In this document: positions 27,652 to 41,254 of the stretch, piece by piece | Layout of the letters: the number at the start of each line of letters is the position of its first letter | Position numbering within the stretch: position 1 is the stretch's first letter | Source of the DNA: Sipunculus nudus | Lineage: Eukaryota > Annelida > Sipuncula > Golfingiida > Sipunculidae | Direction: 5' to 3' | DNA: 64,000 nt | NCBI GenBank assembly: GCA_026874595.1 | Contig: CM049318.1 | Location: 3,473,741 to 3,537,740, forward strand | Notes under the pieces: model-generated | Database searches by the model: none | Told to the model about the DNA's origin: nothing | The model's input: only the letters and a program-made list of their open reading frames with translations | Position numbers and translations under genes: made by a program

Positions 27652-28194
27652 AGTTATAAGGAAATGACCCAGAAGTAACAAATTTAACCGAAATCTACAC
27701 TAATAGCAATTCAAGCGCCTGTGATCATACATATGGACATTTTTTTTAATGTGTTTTTATATATGTTTTAAACTAATGCAATCAAATGATAACATGCAAC
27801 CAAAAGTTCACATTAAATGTGTTTTATATGTTACTAAAATTATTAATGAAAAGTTCATATTGTTCTCCCAATGGTTCCAGGTTGTGTGACTGTGGGCGTG
27901 GCATATTGTGAGTTGGTGTGGTTTCCTGATGTGTTTGGGTATGGTTTCAGGATAAGTCATGCTTGGCTGCCTTTGTATGTCAGGATGAGGTTTCAGCTGT
28001 CAGTGTGTGTCCCCTGGGTACCTCTGGCCTCTTCTTGTGGTCACAGTTAGGGGAGGGCTTAATTAAGGGGGCAGGTGAACAAAACTGTGCACATTTCAGA
28101 TATTTCCTTTTAAGCTTGGTACCACCAGTCATAATTTCTTTTTCTCTATCAAATGATAAAGATAATGTCAAAGAAAAATAGAAGTGATTTTTTT
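27652..28194. other. Intergenic, no gene seen
   Basis: AT-rich sequence then a GT-rich patch near 27880-28030. No domain or repeat ends recognised. Confidence 0.5.
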
Positions 28195-29157
28195 GTGCAA
28201 GTCCTATTTATAAAGCCTGGATCAGACCGGTTATGACATACGGCACCATAGCCCTGATCTCGGCTAAAGAGCACCACATTAAGAAACTTTAACGGCTTCA
28301 AAACAGAACCTTAAGGACGGCCTTGAGACTCCCGCCTCGGACTCGATTGTCTGTGCTTCACGAGAAGGCAGGCATAGAATACGTGAGCGATCACATTCTA
28401 AGGTTGAGCAAAGGCTATGTCGAAAAGGTGAAGCAAGAGAAGTTCTTTAAAGACCTCAAAATGTGGCTCGACTGGCAAAAGATCAGTGGTAAGCGGAACC
28501 CCAGTATCATCACCCCACTAGAGAAAGTTGGGGAGGGGTGGAAAGGCTCTGGAGCTCTGCAGCGCCCGACTGCAAAAGTAACGGGCCGTCCATCGGATGA
28601 CGACGTAAAATGTCGGTCCCGTGTCCAGAAGGGGATTGGCACCCAAAAGACCCCACACTGTTTTTCGATGGAATAGAGGACCAGCTTGTTTGCCGGCAGT
28701 ATGGAACCCGGCCCTCTAGAGCCAGCCGTTTGGTGGATAAAAGATATGGGGATCCCGAAAGGATCAGGGACAAGGCTCCAAGACGTAAAAACCGGGGGTC
28801 CGGTTAGGACCAGCAGGGACAAGGCTCAAAGCATGATGGCACAAGCACCAGAGAAGGCTCCCGAGAAGACTCCGATCGAACGAAAACTGTACCTGGTCGA
28901 AAGGGACAAGGCTCAGGACGGGACTTACGGAAGTCCAGGAGTAGTCCGGTTGCGCTCGAACATTACTGGCAGGTTGCGAGGCTCGGGCTCCGGACGGGGG
29001 ATCCCCCAGTAGTGTAGGCAAGGGCGGACCAGGCCTAACAAACTGGCGTGCCAGTTCAGGCGACCTCAGTGCGACCAACCCGAAGAGACAAAACTGCGGC
29101 TTAGAAACCCCTAGTTATTGCCTGAACAGTGTAACGGATATGGATGAATGGATGCAG
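28195..29157 (+). mobile_element. 3' fragment of a second LINE
   Basis: The + strand reads LYKAWIRPVMTYGTIALISA, a stop, RLQNRTLRTALRLP, then HEKAGIEYVSDHILRLS, matching the end of RT in jockey/CR1-like LINEs (YK-x-LIRP-x-MTYG, IQNR-x-LR). After about 28690 the sequence looks like 3' UTR, ending near 29157 in a short GGATGAATGGATG tail. The 5' part is absent, as usual for truncated insertions. Confidence 0.7.
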
Positions 29158-29670
29158 GGGTTGGCGTCTGTGACGCTCGAAATCCGTTTCGGACGCTCGG
29201 TTCTGGGTGTCCGACGCGCGAATATCTAACTGCAGGACCAAGAGAATCGAAACTGGCTTTTGTAGCAGTCACTTTCCATCATCGAAAACCTCAAGTCAAA
29301 CAGTCATATACTTCGCTGACAAATGACAACAAACCATGTAATATAACGAAATATATAACAATATTATTACACAATGATGGAAAATAACAAAATATATAAC
29401 AAGATAATGACAAAATGATGTAATATAAAAAAATATAACAATATAATGAAACAAAAATGGCATAAATTAACTAACAAAAAATTCTTCAAATTTTAACTCA
29501 CGTTTATCTCGTATATAAAACACGTGTTATCCCGTATATATATGCCGCATCTCCGTTTTCTTCAGGACGCTCACTGATGTGTTTGATGTAAAACGTCTAG
29601 AAAAAAACTAAAAACAAAGTCTAAAGAAATATGTTCTCATAAAGGGTACATGTATATGTAACAAAAATAT
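29158..29670. other. Intergenic, AT-rich, no gene seen
   Basis: Contains a GC-rich patch near 29160-29230 and ATATAACA-rich low-complexity sequence near 29340-29450. Confidence 0.5.
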
Positions 29671-29792
29671 CAGTGCTGTAGGGCCTGAGTCCGGACTTGG
29701 GTTCGAGTCCGCACTCGATTCCACTTTTGTTAAGGGTCCTGGCCTCGGACTTGTACTCGGACTCGGATCGTGTGGACTCGACAGCATCACTG
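29671..29792. mobile_element. hAT-like MITE (122 bp)
   Basis: Ends CAGTGCTGT and, on the other strand, CAGTGATGCTGT form short imperfect inverted repeats beginning CAGTG, as in hAT elements. Flanks AAAAATAT and AAAATTAT match at 7 of 8 positions, fitting an 8-bp target duplication. The interior is rich in GGACT/CTCGG repeats. Confidence 0.55.
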
Positions 29793-30139
29793 AAAATTAT
29801 TTCGTAAAGGTGTTAAAACAAATATACGAAATAAAAATATGGATTGGTTGTCTGCAGGACAAGCGGCTGAACTATCATACAATAACAGTGATAGAATAAC
29901 TGATGGTCTCTCTTTGTTTGTCAGTAAAAGTACTAACTAAGATATTTAACCCCTCCTTGTCTTCCCGATATAAAAAATAATAATTTTTAATAAAATAAAA
30001 TGTTCACATCTTCATGCAATACCAAACATTTTCGGTTGTCCACACACTCCTCACCCAGTGATCATACATTGCGGTTGTTCTATATCACCTTCCCTTTTTA
30101 CCTCTGCTATGTAACAAAATTCTCCGGGTTTCACCACCA

Positions 30140-30320
30140 GGGCCGGCGCAGAGAAAAGAATTGTGATCAGACCAATCAGAACGTGGTGCATTGTGCATCA
30201 AACTCCAAGTTTTAGACCCGCGACAGCCCGCTCTCGGAGGTCTGATTCATGGCCATGTGCCGGCCCCCTGGTGTTTAGACCCAGAAAACCTTGCTAAACA
30301 AAGCAGCGGTAAAAGGGGTT
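30140..30320. repeat. Dispersed repeat related to 12288-12432
   Basis: Part of it (30140-30215) matches the other copy in reverse orientation (TGATGCACAAT, ATTGGTCTG), and the end (ACAAAGCAGCGGT) matches in direct orientation. The copy is rearranged. Type unknown; a MITE is possible. Confidence 0.45.
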
Positions 30321-30959
30321 AAATCTATGTTTTAGAGTACAACCTCGATTATCCGAACAGAAATGTGCAGGATTAAATAAAGTAAATCTTTGACTTTTTA
30401 TCGGATTTTTTTATTTATAACAATCTCGACTATTCCAGTAAATTAAAACCTTGATATTTCAACCAAAATCAGTCTGAATAATTGTCTGATTAAATACACG
30501 CTGATAAATGAAATACATGGAGTAAGGTAAACATTTTAAATGATTTATGGTAAACATGCATACGAAGTGGATTAAAAACATTGACAACTTTTCCTAATGT
30601 TTCTTTTGGATGGTATGCATTAATATTATGTCAGAACAGTAAAGCAGTAAATCGAGGTATGGCATGGGGTATCTACTCTCAACCTAAATAAACCTTCCCG
30701 TTGTTTCATATTCCTGCCAAAATACCCGGGACTAAAAGCACGCCTTTATCTTAATTGAATCCTTGCATGAATATACACAACCACTGTTTATTAACACCGC
30801 TAGAATACAGGCGCCCATTCCATCGTTTATTAATGATATAAGCATTTGATATTTATTTACTTTTTCTCCTCCCATTCCACACACCCCTTACCAAATGAAC
30901 AAATTCTTAAGCAACAGAACGCTACAGAAATAACCTTTTTTATTTGTTATTTCAGCGTA
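30321..30959. other. Intergenic, no gene seen
   Basis: AT-rich sequence with no supported coding region or repeat ends. Confidence 0.5.
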
Positions 30960-31288
30960 AGCTAAAGATGAGAACTGCCTGGGCGGTGTTCAATGTTGAG
31001 GTAAAAACGGTAGCGCCACCTGCAGTTGAAAGGAAGTAACAATGAGAATCAAAGCGGGTGTCTAAGGCAGCTGTTGCAGGCGCTGACACCGTGGTCGTGA
31101 GATGAAATTCTCTCTCGGTGAACAGCAGCTCGCTCTGGGAGTGTATGGACGGTGACGCTGATGGTGTACACTGACGATCTCGCTCTCTCTGTTCGGATCT
31201 TGCGTGTGCCTAACATTTTGGACAAGTTTATGAGACTTGTAGCTCCTGCATTATCAATGGACTGAAGCTGAGATACCTTGATATGTAG
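30960..31288 (+). other. Candidate 5' (noncoding) exon
   Basis: A less AT-rich island with several short upstream-type open frames ends at a strong donor, TAG/GTAAGT, at 31288/31289. It contains TAGCGCCACCTGC near 31010, which resembles the CTCF core. No coding exon that it would join is identified downstream in the window. Confidence 0.25.
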
Positions 31289-33229
31289 GTAAGTAAAACA
31301 ATATATATATATATATATATAATTATACTAATTATATTCACTATTATTCGGTTTCCCGTTTACGACATTTGGTCGTTTTGATGAAGGATTCGCCTGGATA
31401 AATCTATTGGAGAAAATAATTGGAGTTTTGACTGAAGCGATGGTCTAAGATATTTAGATAATCTTAGATAATTGGAATATAAACAATAATTGTAGTGTTA
31501 GCAGTGTTGGCAGTAATTATAATGATGGTGAAAAAATAATTATTATATTAATAATCATAATCATCATTATCATCATAGTCGTGATCATATTCATATAATC
31601 ATAATCAACATTATCTTCATTGGCGACAATTATTGCCTTGTTATATTATTTACAGCATTATGTCGTGTGAATGAGCAGTCTGTATTCCGTTGTAAGTGTG
31701 GTTTGTTCAGACAATATATGTGCAAAGTCAGTCATGGTTTGTTGAATATTCATTGAAAATAAAAGTGTATGAAAATTTTAAAACATCAAGATATTTGTAA
31801 TTGAACAGGGAAATGTCTGTTTGGTTTAACCAGTATGACCTTTCTTAATACTTTATTCGAATGAGAGAAAATAGGAATATAAAGTTTTTTTTTTTTTTAA
31901 ACTTTCTGATTATATAGTTCAGCTAATTTAGTGATGAAGATATTTCTTATATCAGATATATTATTATTGTTCAATTATTATATGTTCTATCATTATATAT
32001 TATTATATTCTATTATTGTAAGAGAATAATTTGCGCGGCATCAAGTTGCTTTAAAATAATGTCAATAAACATATAAGAAATATTTATCAATTAAAATTAT
32101 TGGATTTCCTAAATATCTATTAAAATTTTATTTTTATATAATGGTATATTTCAGTTACTCTTGAAATTACATAATTTTTTTCCCCAATTAAAATATGAAA
32201 AGGGTTAATTTATATGGTCGATGTCTGTTAGAGTAGGGATGTTTGATGGAATAAAGCGGATTATATACTGAGTATAATATTCTTAGAAGAATAGGTCATT
32301 ATGCTGGTATTACCCATCATACCAACATGCGACCTATGATATCCACGGTTTAGTATGTACGCAAATGCCTGCTCCCATACGCGGTTTCGAGAAACTGGGA
32401 GAAATAAACCTGTCAGGGTTCGATAAGGGATTAGACATGACAGACCAGGGACAGCATACAGGGGAGGATTTATCTAAAGACGAAGCTTGGTGATAAAGAG
32501 ACAATATATAAAGTTTAGAGAGGAAAACGCTTTTATTTACCACGCCCAAATCTTATAATTACAGTAAAATAGTGGCAACTGGTGAGTAAAGTGACAGTTA
32601 TTAAGCACCAAAAATGGTAAAAACAAATCATTTCCAAAGCCAAAGGTTACGAAAAGCAAGCTTTTGAAAGAAAATGATTAACGCTGCATCATGGTACAAT
32701 TTTTCGGTGTTTTGTACATGATTTATTATATTTCCGTTTACTTTATTTTTTTTTCTGTTGCATGTATAACTATATCCATTCAGTAAAAACGAAATTCATT
32801 TTCATTTGAAGGCATATTTATGGGCTACACGGCAGCTTATTTGTGCCCTTTTTAGCACATTTACGCCAGTCAAAACTTGAGAATAGAATCGTGCGCTCCC
32901 AATAAAATACTTTTCTGTATTTTAATACCAGCTAACGACATATTTACAACTTCAGAAAGATAAAAAAGCAATTCTCAGACGCTTTGGCTATATGAGGTTT
33001 TGTTAAGTAACAAATCACAGACCGGCTGAGCCAGTCTTATCTGCTAGACCAGTAGGACCAGTGCTCAGACGAAGGGTTTGACAGTTTGAAATTTGATTTC
33101 AGCAGACCAGATGAAGCGTTTATTGACCATAATCTGTAACATAAGATAGCCTAACCCCCTGATTATTGAACTGCCGTGGAATACGCAGGCTGCAAATGAG
33201 GGCAAACTTCATTTACTCCAAAGTGACGA
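31289..33229. other. No supported gene
   Basis: AT-rich sequence with a small TA run near 31301-31322 and ATC/AAT-rich stretches near 31540-31620. A 68-codon + strand open frame (about 32294-32502) has balanced composition but no recognised domain. Confidence 0.45.
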
Positions 33230-33725
33230 CTCCCGGTGTAGAGGCTTCTAGTGACACCCCATCTCAGGTTTACCCCCTCGTTATCGACTTCAGGTTACCC
33301 CTAGCATAAGTCTGAAGTTATTTTTCCAAGTTACCCAAGCACTTTCCAGATTACCTCATCATTGCTTTAGCTAAAAGATAAATTCTTACGCGTTCACTAA
33401 CGAAAAATATTTCATTAAAACACGTAGAAATTTCTAGATTTAAAAGATGGAATCAATGTATGAAAAATAAATTTGTCGCAAATATTTGTTAATTGACCCA
33501 TAAACTACAATAAAATGCATGACACATTACATGCAACATAAGCTATGCAAAGCTACAAACTAATTTTGGAAAGCATGAAGACAGCAATTATAAGAACTGT
33601 AAGTAAATACACACAAAGAAACAACAATCTTGAGGGTGTAATGGGAAACCGTACGGGGTAATCTGAGATCAATTTTAAGTTACTGGGAGGGGGGGGGGGG
33701 TAATCAGAACCTTTACACCGGCTCT
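33230..33725. mobile_element. MITE-like element, copy 1
   Basis: The ends CCGGTGTAGAGGCTTCT and, on the other strand, CCGGTGTAAAGGTTCT form inverted repeats about 490 bp apart; sequence inside both ends has GGTAATCTG/GGGGTAA motifs. A G-run lies near 33688. Related sequence is found at 49695-49840. Confidence 0.55.
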
Positions 33726-34854
33726 TATGAAGGTATCAGACCTAATTCCACGTAAAGCCACGTCTGACACGAGAGGGCCGAGATGAATGAAGCAGGGATC
33801 ACGCTCAGATGTTGAAAGCTTGACTTATGATAATGGAGTCAGGTCGTATATTGTGACCCGTTAATTACAGCCATTCATACAGCAGATATTGGCGTGGGTT
33901 GTCTGCTGAATTATTACACGACTTTAAAGCTAGGCCACCAACCTAAAGACAAAATGGTCAAACCACATAACCTGACTGACGGGCAGCGACGGCTGACTAT
34001 TCTATTCACATGGAGTAGAGAATAAAACATAACATAAGTAAATAATCATCATATATGATTATTATAAAATTATAGTAATAACTTATTACTTACACCTTTA
34101 TTTCATTATCAATATTGTTATTAAGAGGTTTCAGTCTTATTATAAAAAAAAGAAACTAAGAGTAATAATATTCTGGAAAACCAGAAACAAATTTCCCAAT
34201 CTCAAACGCCACAGAATTTTTATTTAAATAAATTCTATTTAGAATAAGCATTTATGGAATTTTTATCATTTTTATTTAAAATTGCACAAAAAGTTTAAAA
34301 CAATAGAAATATTTGTTCTTGTCATTGATCGGAGATTATATCAAAATATTCTTTCTTTGTTTCTACGGAATCTTTTTTTTTTACTGTCTTCTTTGCCGCA
34401 AAATGATGCAATTCAAGGCATTTTCGATATATCCATAATGTACCATCTGAGATATCTTACTATATACATTTATACTGAAATGATTTTGATTTTTTCCAGT
34501 ATTTAGATATGCCATATTTGGACATGTGACATCGATAGACTCAATTTCCGTTACGTCACTTCCGCGTTTTCTCATTTATCCCTCATTTATCATCGTGTTT
34601 CACAGATTTGTATTTCAAATGATGCATTATGAAACTGTTTCTGAGATTATTTAATTTATCACCTCAATGTATGCTTGTCAAAAACAATATAATCTCGCTC
34701 GAAGACCTCTTATATAGAAAATGGTTTTACTGTATGGGTCGCCAAGCGGGATTTAAGTTTGCAGTGTCGGACCCATATCACAGTTCAAACCGGAGGTTGA
34801 GGACGTTGTTTGAATTTCTTTTTTGAGTGAATCTGTATGAAAAGTTATTGAACT
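33726..34854. other. No supported gene
   Basis: AT-rich intergenic sequence with short open frames that lack recognisable domains. Confidence 0.5.
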
Positions 34855-35103
34855 AGAGTGGGCATCAGTAGAGCACATACCTCCGCCAAGGTAAACTAGT
34901 TTTACTGAAAGTTCCCTTTTATTCTAACCCAAAGCTAAGCTTTCATGGAAATCTGTTCAGTAGTTTAATGCATTCCAGCTATCAGACAACTAACACAAGG
35001 ATAGGTTCAGCATAAAACCCACTTGGCTGAGTTAACAAACAAACCAACAAACACACAAATAAACAGGCAGTGTTGAAAACATTACCTTCTAGACAGAGAT
35101 AAT
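34855..35103. mobile_element. Short MITE/SINE-like repeat with CCTCCGCCAAGG end
   Basis: It has ACCTCCGCCAAGG at 34879-34891, a middle part with AATCTGTTCAGTAGTTTAATG and CTATCAGACAACTAAC, an AAACAAACCAACAAAC tail, and a degraded inverted copy of the first motif near 35083-35100 (TTACCTTCTAGACAGAG). Repeats with this layout are common in invertebrate genomes. Confidence 0.55.
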
Positions 35104-38100
35104 AAAATTGACATCTAAATTGCAAATAACAATTAAAAAGGTCCTTTTACAGCTACATAAACATCAGAAATCATTTGTTTTTTTTCCATTGCCCTGTTAC
35201 TTCATTTTGGCTGGATTCAAAAGTATTCATAGAAACATCATCTCGACAAAAGGACATACATTCTCAAATTCATTTATTTTATACGTTTTTATATTTCTTT
35301 GATTGAGTCAATTCACGTATGTCAGTATACTATAATATGACTGCATGACCATAGGTCATATCGTGTGCATTCACGACAACATGAGAAGTCACAATAGAGA
35401 AGAAACACTGAAAAAAACAACAGTTGAAAACTTGATTTTTTTATGCGTGAAGTTGCGCGGTGCGGTCACCAGGTGGAGTGCGTGCTAGGTTTATGAATTG
35501 CGTCACTGGTCGTGCACGGTACAAGCTTATTTCCACTCGTATAATGCAGTAAGCAAACTAATGAATTATTATTAGATATCGTGTTATCTAAAGGAGAAAA
35601 CACTGTATTTCATGTTTATTTGATATTCATATTTATTTGAATAGGACCCTATAAATATACGATGCCAGAAAAAAGTAGGGCACAGATGATCTGTTGGTAA
35701 TTAAAGTTCCTCCTATCTCATATGGCTGACACCGTACACCTGCGAAGAGGGAGGCAACTGTGATTCAGTTCAGCTAGTTATTGTTTATATGTCAAGTGCT
35801 TTATTTTTTAGTTTAAGTCTTGATAGAGCAATATTTGCTTAGAGTTTTCTGTTAAATAATCTGAATGACAGTCTGAAGAACTGGTTGTAATATTAGTATT
35901 AATGACTATAGTAACACTCAGCGTAATGCCATAACATTTTGAATCGTTTATTCCGGTTATTTTTTTTTTACAAATGAATTACATTTCATATATAATGGAG
36001 GTGTTTGGAAAAAAAAGGTTAGGCATAGTTTAACATATTAAGGGTATATTGTGGCGTTCATTGGAACTACTTCATTAAGATAACATTTCAAGCATAACGC
36101 TAAATAAACGTCCATCGAAGTCGTCGGTTGCCCCTTGCTTCAAATTGATTGGTATTCAGGCTTAAACTTAAAATGTCTGCCACGCAAGTGTCAAGCGCGT
36201 CAACCACTTGACGACTGATTTCCCAGCAGTGGCCAGAGTGTCGAGGCAATACCACTCAAACGCCAAAACCTGAATCTCAAGTTATAAATACAGTCCTTTT
36301 TAAGTTATAATTAATACAGACTAAACTCGCTCCATCTCAATGGGCTTACAGTGGCAACTTGGCAAGGCTGAATAAGGATTCATACCTTCAATAGACCCAG
36401 CTCATACCAGAAAAGACGTTTATGGAAACTCCAATACTAGACTGTTTGAACCAAGACCTCACGCTTGAATCAAACATCCGGTGCAGGATTATTCCAATAC
36501 ATTCTCATTGCAGTATAATAATGATGTGACAATAATTCTATAAATGCAACTTTCAAAAAAAATTGTGAAAGAGGCTTAAGTTAAAAAAACATCGGAAAGA
36601 GTGTCATTAAATTGTTTCACTTTACACCAGGTTTTATATGCTAAAATTAGATATAAAGGAAACCAGTGATACTTTATATAGCATTAATGCAAAATAACGT
36701 AATGCAAAATGGGACTTTGTAAGACCTACATGACCTGTTCTGACCGTACTGTATATATTTATTACAGAATCATCAAGGTTAGACGTTATCAGAAATTCTA
36801 TTTAAATTCCTTGTAAATGCATAGAGAAATTAAATAAAATGCATATAAGTACGGTAACGAAAAAAATGAGATGACGCTGATATATTAGTATTATCCAACT
36901 ATACAAGGAGGAAATAACAGGAAATTACATTTGTATTATAATTGTTGGTATTCTGAGACATATGTCAGTTCAAAGCTTTAAATAGGGAAGAGTTCATTAG
37001 ATTTGCCCTAATTCCATTTTTTTTTTCAGAAAAGTACCTCGATTTGCCAGAGAACATTTACATCGGTTATAGAGGATATTACCACGTTAGGACTTAAATG
37101 CTTTAGTGTGCATTAAGTATATTTTTTTTGGTTGATTGAGATTATTTTCATTTAATAGCTCATTCCATAAATTGCATATAAGTAATCATCAAAAACAGGA
37201 CCGTGGTTTGCAAAGACGTGTTTTATTATCAAATAAAATGAAAATTCCACAGATAGAAATCCCTATAGTTTGCGTCGTAGAACCCTTACAGTAAATGTAG
37301 GCTTTACGAATACGGTAATAAAATAAGTATATTTCCAATATTTATCCTTACTCGGGTTAAATCTCTCCAAGTTAAGTTTTTACAAGACCATTTTGATGTA
37401 TTTGGACGATTGCACCATTTCCCCTTGACCTCTGACAACATCACAATAATCTGACAAATCTGAAAATATGACTGTCACATCAAACCGCGCATGGGTTAAC
37501 AGCGCTTTTATCTGCAGCTTGTCGCCTGGTTTAAAGTCATGTTTGCCACGAAATACTCATCAATATTTTGTGTGTATCTGATACCTTCTTCTACAAGGCC
37601 TCATGTGTCAAGTTTTTTTTATGTCTGACAGTGACGGATCACGTAATGACCCGGCACGGTGTCAGGACTGTTAAATCAGAGACTCGATATGACTAGCAAT
37701 GCTGCGTTCAAGCTGCCTTAATAACTTGTTGTGTCCCCGGTACATTTATCAGAATCCACTACAGTGATGAACATACTGTTTCCTTGACCATTTTGTTTTT
37801 CATTTTTCGAAATAAATGGTCGTCAAGATAATCGGAGGGAAGATTGATCGATGATGAAAAAAGCTCGATTTAATAAGCTTAGTGTTCAGGAACGTCAAAT
37901 ATGTTCCCTCATTAGAGTAGAGTGATTTGGTTTAAAGCTTAACATGTCACATCCGACTTTACAGTTTGCCCTCTTAATCGTTTAGGCCTGTTAAGTTTAG
38001 TAACGTTTATTAACTCCCCGGGGAGAAGCAGCAGCTGTAATAAGCGATAGGAAGTTCCTTGTTTTAATTTACCGGCAGAACATTGCAAGAACCCATTCAG

Positions 38101-39456
38101 AACTTGATGGAAATGTCATAACCCAGTGGCAGAGACCTTTGTTCAGGGGTTTTATCGCGGGGGACGCTCCGATCGGAACCTGCAACTCACAAATGAAGCG
38201 CCTTAAGCACTGTTTAGAACCATGCTATAGTGAAGCGTTAGCTGTAGCGCCATTTCGGACCAGCGTCAGAGTGCCTTTATATATTGTATGGAAGGAGATC
38301 AAGATGCAAAAAAAATCCGTTATTATAAACAACGCCTAATAGCCTACAGGTAGCTTAAAATAAACCTGGCAAATCTTTAGTTGTTTATGGTTGTGAGAAC
38401 AATTCCGCTTTAACTTTGCATATGGTTAAATCCCCGTGCCTGATTGCTGAATTTCTGACCGCCTGAACACCAACATGTCTCGCGCTGGTTACTGGACGAC
38501 TGTGTATTTGTACGCCACACAACAATTGACCTGTTGCTATAGAGATGGATTTACACTTTTTTGCCATCTCAATTGTATTCATTTATGTTACTTCATCACT
38601 CGTAACCGACCGTTAACAATACAGACTGTTAACAACGGTATTGATGCAAACGGATGTATGGCCGTTGCAGTACGTTCCCGTGTATGACTTGAGTGACGAC
38701 TCAAGTACAGGCTAACCAGCCAACTCAGTCGTGTATTCACGGCTACGGCAACTGAAGGTCCCATCACCCTATGATCGGGGCGATGGGGAGTTTCGCCTTT
38801 TAAATGTTTAAATACGTTTCATTAATAAAAAAAAAAAAGCTTAGCGACTTTTATTTTACGGGCTTCTGAACAATAATATCACTTGAGCAACCATATTTTT
38901 TTATCAGCGCCAAATGAAAGAAGGAAAAAGAAAAATATCTAGCTCAGCAGACAGCCTGAAAGGCGGGCGGTGAATATTGGTTATGTACATGCTTTATAGA
39001 TAAGTGTGGATGTGAATACAGGCGGTATATACGCAGGTTATGAACGTAGTTGCCCATTTCATTACATGGTTGTTGGATAAGGAGACACTGCCGACAATAT
39101 CAGGGAAATTTATATGCAATATGTGGCGGATTCTGACTTTCAGATGTTATATTATGGCCGATACTAAACTTTCTGTATGGAGCATTGTCTATATTGAGCA
39201 TATATGATATCCATTAAGTAGTATTGTTTTGTATCAGCATATATCATCTCGTATGGTTAGAAAAATGACGTGTGTATCAACCATGTATTGCTCAGTTGAT
39301 AGCCTCGCTACAGAATATGCTGAACACAAGAAGAGTCACAGAGTCACAGATTTTTTTATAAGCCATGTCGGAAAGACAAAAGTAATTGATGAACACATGA
39401 GACATTCATGGAACATCTAAACATAGCATGGCGTTAAAATGGAAATACCTTTGCAT

Positions 39457-39495
<39 letters not shown>

Positions 39496-40261
39496 TATAT
39501 ATATATGTATATATATATGTGTGACAGCTATAAATATCACAGGAATTTATCATTGTACATGTATTGAACATTTCAGGGAACATTCAGGGCTTTCAGTAAC
39601 GCGGGGTTAAGGGTCTTTGACGCTCAAAAGTCACTCGGACGCGCCAAATGTAAGGCTGTTTCACCAAGAGAACAATATTTGGCTCATGTAGTAGTCACTG
39701 GCCATTATCAATTACATTACAAATCAATCATTTGTGTGAAGCAGTCCTCTGCAGGCTGGACAAATACCGATCTTTTTTTCAAGATTTGAAGTGACTCATA
39801 TAACTTATGAACTCGACACAGTAGGTGATACCGGTCTTTTGGAAGTAAAGTCATTAGTATGCCGATATTATCTCGGACACACAACAAGGGATTTCCGCAG
39901 CCTAATACATCTGTATTGTGTAAAGTAAAACATTTTACACACTTTGCAAAACTTCTGTTTCATATATTTGAAGAAAAATCGATTGGTCAGTTTTTTATGA
40001 AAACTGCTTTTATTGTAATTTTTAATAAGGAAACATGTTTTTTTTTCAATAAATGTTCTTGACAACTACTTCAGCATACTTACATCATAAAATTATCTTT
40101 CTCTCTTTTTTTAAATATTAATATATATATTTCATTACATACAGCCTCTTTAGCAAAATGTATATACCAGTAACTAAATAAAATTGACTATGAGCTTATA
40201 GATATAGCTAATATTTAATTGGCAATCTGTAACACTTGGACCCATTTAATCTCGTAACATC
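35104..40261. other. Long intergenic interval, no gene seen
   Basis: About 5.2 kb of AT-rich sequence. Open frames are short and lack domains. A TA microsatellite occupies about 39459-39518. GTCACCAGGTGGAG near 35465 is loosely CTCF-like. Confidence 0.5.
39459..39518. repeat. (TA)n microsatellite
   Basis: Interrupted TA run of about 60 bp. Confidence 0.9.
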
Positions 40262-40265
40262 ATAT

Positions 40266-41052
40266 TGTTACGGAACCTAATATAAACAGATCACGTATGC
40301 GTGATGAACACAATTTTGTAACGGAGATAAAAAAAATCAGATTCTGTAACACAAGACAGCGTGAATTGTCTAGGGGAATGAATAAAGAAGTCAGTGGTTT
40401 TTTGTTAACAAATAACTATATTTTATTCTTAAAACAACCCTAACATTACAATACACTAAATCAATACAATTATACAGTAAACAGCGATATAACAAGAAAT
40501 CAATAAAATCACACAGAAAAATAATGTGCACAGTACCTGGGTACCAACACCGCCACAACGATAAGTTCTCTAAATATATCCTCTCGGAGAATGTCAGTCC
40601 AGTGTAAAGCTCTTGAACAATCCAGAAAGTAAACTGAAGTCCAAATGCATAAAATCCAGGAGAAAGTCTTAGAAAATCTATAATTGTTGCATTCCTCGGA
40701 TAAGGTCTTAGAAACTGATACACGCCTCTGCGTCCGCTGGATTCTGCTCTGCTCTCCCCCTGGTTCTAAAACACAGCCCCTTTATATAACTTCACACCTC
40801 AAGCCGAGAATTTTCCACTTCTCGAACAGTCTTAAGGATCTTACATAACACAGTAAACACGCGTTTCAGGAATTCTCTAGAAAACATCGCTGTGCGTACC
40901 TCCACATACCAGGGCCATCACGTGACTTCGGCCAGGCGTGAAAACTCCCAGACAACATGACAACAAGAGTTCAACCAGTACGGATTAAACACAAGGTGCA
41001 ACAACAACAGGAGTTACGCCCGTGTCACACAATAAAAGGAGTACCTATAACA
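40266..41052 (-). repeat. Gypsy element 3' LTR
   Basis: 787 bp. In window direction it starts TGTTACGGAACC and ends CCTATAACA, so both TG and CA ends are intact. Confidence 0.9.
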
Positions 41053-41066
41053 CTCCCCCCTCCTGT
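41053..41066 (-). other. Gypsy polypurine tract
   Basis: On the - strand, AGGAGGGGGGAG lies directly before the 3' LTR, the normal place for the plus-strand primer. Confidence 0.7.
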
Positions 41067-41254
41067 AAGAAAAAAGAAAGTTTTCTTGGAAAACTTTCTT
41101 TTTGTGATCACAATCACTAAAATTTTACAACATCTCAAAAATCATCTTATTTACAACATTACATAAACATCTTGTTTACAACATTTCATAAACATCTCGA
41201 TAAGCAATCATGAAGAACATTGTCTTTCCCTTTAATGTGTATGATATCAAGATT

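Noticed and set aside
32294-32502. A 68-codon + strand frame with balanced composition (contains PAPIRGFEKLGEINLSGFDK)
   Set aside because: It is closed by stops on both sides, has no recognised domain and no partner exon; it may be a coding remnant but cannot be supported.
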